Below, in pieces: positions 42,437 through 46,041 of a stretch of DNA of 46,041 bases (the first letter of the stretch is position 1; every line of letters starts with the position of its first letter). Source of the stretch: an uncultured Rubrobacteraceae bacterium (lineage in GTDB: Bacteria; Actinomycetota; Rubrobacteria; Rubrobacterales; Rubrobacteraceae); assembly GCA_902806015.1 (NCBI GenBank), contig CADCUZ010000039.1, positions 1-46,041 on the forward strand. The letters are read 5' to 3'. The notes beneath the pieces were generated by a model. The model saw only the letters and a program-made list of their open reading frames with translations, did not search any database and was not told where the DNA came from. The translations under genes and the position numbers were made by a program.

Positions 42437-43180
42437 TTACAGATCAACCAGCATCATCTCGAACCAGTAGGACTCGGCCGGGTAGCGGTGAGCACCGTAC
42501 TCTATGGGCCGCCCGGTGGTGTCGTAGGCGATCCTGGTCACGGTCAGCACCGGGTCTCCCGGTTCCATCTCCAGCAACTCGGCCTCCTCAGCACCGGCCT
42601 TGCGGGCCCCAACCCGCTGCGTCGCGACGTTGGGCGCGATCCCGCCCCCCCGGAAGAGCGCGTAGAGCCCGGTCCGCTCAAAGTCCTCCTCCCGTATCTC
42701 CACCAACCCGGCCGGCACGACGTTGTGCATGAGCGCGATGGGGTCGGACCCCGCCGCCCGCAACCTGTCGAAACGCAGCACGGGGGCGTTGGGTTCGAGC
42801 GCCAGGTGCTCGGCGACATCGGGCGGACAGGGAACCCTCTCGAGCGAGAGAAGCCGGGTCCGCGGATCCCTCCCCGCCTCCTTGAGGTCGTCGTACAGGC
42901 TGGTCAGGGCGACGGCCCGCCTCACGGGCCTGGGCGCGACCATGGTCCCGATGCCCCGCCTACGGAGGAGCAGGCCCTTGTCCACGAGCTGCTTCATCGC
43001 CGCGCGCATGGTAGGGCGGCTGATCCCCAACCGCGTCGCGAGCTCCACCTCGCCCCCGAGCTTGCTCCCCCGCGGCAACCGACCGTTCTCGATGGCCGCC
43101 TCCAATGCCTGCGCCGCCTGATGGTAGAGCGGTACCGGGCTGCTGTGGTCCAAAGTTACACCCGCAAGGGCATCGGTCAT
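42437..43180 (-). CDS. GntR family transcriptional regulator with UTRA domain
   Basis: A 247-residue HutC-type regulator. The N-terminal winged helix (about 15-82) reads PVPLYHQAAQALEAAIENG, LGGEVELATRLGISRPTMRAAM and GIGTMVAP; the rest is a UTRA ligand-binding domain (about 95-240; LRFDRLRAAGSDPIALMHNV, VTRIAYDTTGRPIEYG). It opens the inositol cluster and is transcribed in the same direction, so it most likely represses the operon until an inositol-derived ligand binds. The ATG is preceded by GAGAGGA. A perfect palindrome lies in its leader, suggesting self-control. Confidence 0.92.
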   Translation of the reverse strand: MTDALAGVTLDHSSPVPLYHQAAQALEAAIENGRLPRGSKLGGEVELATRLGISRPTMRAAMKQLVDKGLLLRRRGIGTMVAPRPVRRAVALTSLYDDLKEAGRDPRTRLLSLERVPCPPDVAEHLALEPNAPVLRFDRLRAAGSDPIALMHNVVPAGLVEIREEDFERTGLYALFRGGGIAPNVATQRVGARKAGAEEAELLEMEPGDPVLTVTRIAYDTTGRPIEYGAHRYPAESYWFEMMLVDL

Positions 43181-43195
43181 CTGATCCTCTCTCGC

Positions 43196-43216
43196 CTTTA
43201 CACCGTTAATGTAAAG
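43196..43216. promoter_or_regulatory. Palindromic operator CTTTACA-N7-TGTAAAG
   Basis: Two perfect 7-base arms (43196-43202 and 43210-43216) with a 7-base spacer. It lies between the -10 box and the start of the GntR gene, just downstream of the expected transcription start, a position at which a bound repressor blocks transcription. Confidence 0.65.
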
Positions 43217-43230
43217 ACATTATGAGTTTA

Positions 43231-43258
43231 AGATAATAGCACCAGACCTTTGTGTCAA
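43231..43258 (-). promoter_or_regulatory. Promoter of the inositol regulator/operon
   Basis: On the minus strand TTGACA (43253-43258), a 16-base spacer and TTATCT (43231-43236). The surroundings are A+T-rich compared with the genes. It would transcribe the GntR gene and probably the catabolic genes behind it. Confidence 0.6.
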
Positions 43259-43285
43259 GTCCCGCGAGAAAAGTCTGGTGTTATT
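43235..43285. repeat. Long imperfect inverted repeat around the promoter
   Basis: AATAGCACCAGAC (43235-43247) matches the reverse complement of GTCTGGTGTTATT (43273-43285) at 12 of 13 positions, and the pairing extends inward by TTT/AAA after one mismatch. The arms overlap the -10 and lie upstream of the -35, so they bracket the -35 element. It may be a second operator or a hairpin. Confidence 0.6.
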
Positions 43286-43379
43286 GGGCGCCGGGTCTCC
43301 GTGGCACCGCTCTTTGCGGTTGCTACCGGTCCTCCGGTGGTCGGTTGCGGCGGCCGAGGACTCCACGTCCCTCTTCGTG

Positions 43380-43726
43380 TTACTCGACGGCGGTACGGGC
43401 GACGGGGTTGAGGGACGCGGCGGCGATCAGAGGCCGATGCCGGTGAAGGCATAGAAGACGGTTAAGAGCTTGCCAGCGGCGGTCTCGGGGGGAGCTCGCC
43501 GTAGCCGACCGTGGCGAGGGTGATGGAGTTCAAGCAGAAAAAGTCGCGCAGGTTCCACCGCTCCACCCGACAGTACAAGATACGACCGCGACGTATGGTA
43601 CGTTCCTGCGTCGGTCGGCGAAAGCGCCGCCGCGAGGCCTTGTATACGCTTTCGAGGGCTTGGGGGTGATGGCCTCGTAGAGAGCCCGGAGTAGCTGCCG
43701 GACCAAATTTCGAACCTGGACTAAGT
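43380..43726 (-). pseudogene. Two-helix potassium channel, decayed
   Basis: Reading right to left, NLVRQLLRALYEAI (near 43710) is the usual cytoplasmic start. A broken first-helix region follows. Then VERWNLRDFFCLNSITLATVGYGELPP carries the potassium selectivity filter T-V-G-Y-G. A G6 run at 43487-43492 (C6 on the coding strand) is one base short. After it the next frame continues ETAAGKLLTVFYAFTGIGL, and a further single-base loss leads to LIAAASLNPVAR and a stop at 43380. At least three frame changes are needed, so the gene is dead unless the sequence is wrong. Confidence 0.7.
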
Positions 43727-43962
43727 GATTCAGAGATGACCTTGTCACCTTCACCGCTGTCCGCCGGTTTTTCATAGACCGCTTACATGGACCAAATTCT
43801 CCAGATCTATGTTGCCCTGCAACCGACGGCGTTCCCCTCGGTAACTGTCAGCGTACGTCCGAGTTAAACCACCGGGGGTGAATACGTCGTCGGAGCCTTC
43901 CTCCGAGCGAGTGGGCACGGTAAGCTCGCGAGCTAGGGATATCATCCACACCGGAGGTGGCC

Positions 43963-44894
43963 TTGCTCGACGTGTGCCTGCTGGGAACCGGGGGTACCCT
44001 TCCGCTGCCGAGCCGTCGGCTCTCGTCGACCCTCGTGCGCGCGGGTGGGGGCCTGGCCCTGCTCGACTGCGGCGAGGGCACGCAGGTGGCAATGCGCGAG
44101 CGCGGCTGGGGTTTGAGGCGCCTGAAGGCCATCCTCCTCACGCACGCCCACGCCGACCACGTGCTGGGGCTGCCGGGCCTCTTGCTCACGCTCGCGTTCT
44201 CCGGCAAGGGCAAAGACGAGCCGCTAACCGTCTACGGGCCGCCGCCCGTGGAGGACGTGATGCGGGGCTTGCTCGTCGTGGCGCCCCGCCTTCCGTACCC
44301 CTTAAGCTTCGTCGCGCTCTCCGGTGATGAGACCTTCCCGTTGGAGGGGTTGGGGGGCATAGAGGCCAGCTGCTTGCGCGTGGAGCACGACGTGCCCTGT
44401 CTGGCCTACTCCCTCTCCATAGGGCGTGCCCCCGCTTCGACGCCGAGCGGGCTCGCGCTTTGGGCCTGCCGGTCGGCCTGTGGGGCCGATTGCAGGACGG
44501 CGAGTGCGTCGCTTTCGGCGACCGCCTCATCGAGCCCGAGGAGGTGCTGGGCGAGAGACGCCGCGGCCTCAGGCTGGCATTGGTTACCGATACGGCGCCG
44601 ACGGCCGGGCTGGTAAGGTTCGTGCGGGCGGGGTGCGAGGGTACGGACCTGCTTATATCCGAAGGGATGTACGGCTTGGAGGAGGACAAGCCGGCGCGCT
44701 GGAAGTCTTTGCACATGACCTTCGCCGAGGCCGCTGCCTTGGCACGTGACGGTGGGGCGAGGAGGCTGTGGCTCACCCACTTCGGACCGTCCTTGTCCCG
44801 CCCCTCGTCCCACCTGGGTCGCGCCAGGGCCGTCTTCCCGCGGACGGTCGTCGGTCACGACGGACTGACGGAGACGCTCTCCTTCGAGGGCTAG
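43963..44894 (+). pseudogene. rnz: Ribonuclease Z, out of frame by one base
   Basis: A metallo-beta-lactamase-fold tRNA 3'-processing nuclease. The first part (43963-44430) starts (M)LDVCLLGTGGTLPLP and has DCGEGTQVAMRERG and the zinc motif LTHAHADHVLGLPGLL. The second part, in the next frame, continues from ALGLPVGLWGRLQDGE through LALVTDTAPTAGL, LISEGMYG and LWLTHFGPSLSRP to the stop at 44894. The break is a C5 run at 44429-44433; one extra C would join them (APRFDAERARALGLP). The TTG at 43963 follows GGAGG by five bases. As RNase Z is usually essential or important, sequencing error is a real possibility. Confidence 0.88.
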
Positions 44895-45158
44895 CAGATC
44901 CGAAAGTCCGGCCGTACCCGCTACTCCGCGAGCCACCCAAGATACACCCTCAAAAACCCAACGCAACCGACGACGAGCAGGGTCTTCGGCATCTTTCGAC
45001 CTTCGTGGTCGTCGGGTCGTGCGAATGGAGAAGCCTAGAATTTGAGGGCGAGCGTGTCCAGAAAAGGCACCCAAATCGCCGTCATGAGCGTTATCGCCGT
45101 CACATCGGCGGAGGAAGCCGTCAAGCTGTCAATCTCCCCTCCCCGAAGCCCGCGATCG

Positions 45159-45782
45159 TTATGTAGCCTCGGCCATTCGCTCGATCAGGCCTAGCGTGGC
45201 TCGTGCATCCCCAAGAGCCGTATGGTCGCCACCTGGCAACTTCTGGTTCTTGTAACCGCCCCTCTTTGACCTCTCACCCACGTAAGCCGCGAAGGCGCGC
45301 ATCACGCACTCCCAGGGCGCAAGCTCCCCGGCGAGCGCCGCCCGGGCCCCCAGACGTCCCACAGCCGCATCCCACACTCTGCGGTCGTAAGAAGCATTGT
45401 AGACGACAACCCGCTTATCCCACAGTACATCGAGAAGATCCGCGTAGATCTCGTGAAAGCGCCTCTGGCTGGCAAGGCTCTCTGCGGTGTGGCCGTGGAC
45501 GCGGGATGCCCCGGACTCTATGGGGCAAGAGGGATTGATCAGCGAATCAAAGAGAGGCACCCCCCGACAGGAGACCACGCCAACTTCTACGAAATCTATC
45601 GGGGTGCCAAGGCCGGTGGTCTCCGAGTCCAAGATTACAAACTCTGCTCCCGACAAAAGAGAGCGCGCCCACCGGATGGCGTCCTCCCTGCTGCCTATTC
45701 GAGCGGGTGAAGCTGCGGCGAGTATGCTGTTCGATCTTCCCATCCTCTTTTCATCTTCGCACGATGAAGGTGCCCTGGCCAC
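45159..45782 (-). CDS. 3'-5' exonuclease, DnaQ-like (DEDDh)
   Basis: A 207-residue RNase-T/DnaQ-type exonuclease. Exo I is FVILDSETTGLG (D52, E54), Exo II is VVYNASYDRRVW (the aspartate), and Exo III is HTALGDARATLGL (His and Asp). Alone, without a polymerase domain, it may proofread or degrade nucleic acid ends. A middle helical segment (RRFHEIYADLLDVLWDKR) is typical. The start is a GTG at 45782; an ATG at 45743 is an alternative, but its AAGAGG touches the start codon. Confidence 0.88.
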   Translation of the reverse strand: MARAPSSCEDEKRMGRSNSILAAASPARIGSREDAIRWARSLLSGAEFVILDSETTGLGTPIDFVEVGVVSCRGVPLFDSLINPSCPIESGASRVHGHTAESLASQRRFHEIYADLLDVLWDKRVVVYNASYDRRVWDAAVGRLGARAALAGELAPWECVMRAFAAYVGERSKRGGYKNQKLPGGDHTALGDARATLGLIERMAEAT

Positions 45783-46041
45783 TTACTCGTGCGCTCCAAC
45801 AAGCGGCCACCATGCCTCACTGCGATATCGCCTAAGATATGCGGACATTTCCCATATCTGAGGCTGAAGATCGCCACAATCCTATACCTCAAACAAGGGT
45901 TCACTTTACGCACATCACACCGGAAGCGCCCAGAAATGCGCACAAGACGGCCAGTCATTGCAGCGATCGTTTGAATGCCGTTGAGAATCTACCCGGTAGT
46001 CGTGCAGGTTCCGATAAGGCCTAGTCGCTTTAACCCAGTAC
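45783..46041. other. A+T-richer gene-free end of the window
   Basis: No recognisable gene. It contains the palindrome GCGATATCGC (45822-45831) and an inverted repeat AGATATG (45835-45841) / CATATCT (45853-45859) with 11 bases between. Its composition is plainly lower in G+C than the rest. It may hold the exonuclease promoter or belong to a different unit beyond the window. An 87-codon minus-strand frame here lacks family features. Confidence 0.4.

Noticed and set aside
43530..43775. 81-codon minus-strand frame
   Set aside because: Only its first part (channel-like NLVRQLLRALYEA) is meaningful; the rest is out of frame with the channel, so it was treated as part of the potassium-channel relic.
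45695..45958. 87-codon minus-strand frame with several cysteines and arginines
   Set aside because: Overlaps the start of the exonuclease gene, lacks a ribosome site and shows no recognisable domain.
1..46041. CRISPR array, tRNA, rRNA or known riboswitch
   Set aside because: No regularly spaced repeats, and no cloverleaf, rRNA or known riboswitch core was seen by eye on either strand; a covariance search would be needed to exclude small RNAs.

Overview
The window is high-GC actinobacterial DNA, most likely from a Rubrobacter-like member of the Rubrobacterales. That placement is inferred from base composition, frequent GTG/TTG starts, many -10 boxes lying only 6-9 bases from start codons (leaderless-type transcription) and gene content; no rRNA or tRNA gene is present to confirm it. 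About 36 genes look intact, and at least ten more are broken.

Region 1-9.9 kb is mostly minus strand: the start of an EamA transporter (cut by the window edge), an M42 aminopeptidase, a DUF3891 protein, two membrane proteins (one a PAP2 phosphatase), ribose-5-phosphate isomerase A, an HtrA-type serine protease, and two tandem paralogous membrane Ser/Thr kinases with NTF2-like outer domains. An isochorismatase-family pseudogene and two small unknown genes sit on the plus strand. Region 9.9-13.2 kb is an aromatic amino acid locus: DAHP synthase and chorismate mutase on the minus strand, facing a divergent hisC-tyrA pair.

Region 13.2-27.5 kb is mixed and heavily decayed. Intact genes are a TIGR01777 epimerase, DedA, a CopG-type repressor with a PHB-depolymerase-like esterase under a clear palindromic operator, SPFH plus NfeD, a Nudix hydrolase, a metallophosphoesterase, a ParB-like protein and SppA. 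Between them lie wrecks of a nucleoside deaminase, a YdjM-like hydrolase (10-bp duplication), an aminoglycoside-phosphotransferase-like gene, an ABC ATPase, a matrixin protease, a Yip1 protein and probably the tail of a TnpB/IS605 element. A nucleoside hydrolase is out of frame by one C.

Region 27.5-43.3 kb is a minus-strand myo-inositol catabolic cluster. A GntR/UTRA regulator heads it, followed by a Gfo/Idh/MocA dehydrogenase, IolC fused to DUF2090, a second dehydrogenase and an IolE-like isomerase/dehydratase. Then come IolG, an SDR dehydrogenase, an ABC importer (lipoprotein, permease, single-domain ATPase), IolD, IolB and IolA. Together these would import inositol, oxidise it to scyllo-inosose, dehydrate, hydrolyse, isomerise, phosphorylate, cleave and finally form an acyl-CoA. 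The GntR promoter carries a perfect 7-7-7 palindrome and a long second inverted repeat.

Region 43.3-46.0 kb holds a potassium-channel relic, a ribonuclease Z gene broken by one missing C, a DnaQ-like exonuclease and an A+T-richer gene-free end. Because three otherwise intact genes are each off by one base in a C/G run, base-calling error must be excluded before reading them as real pseudogenes.
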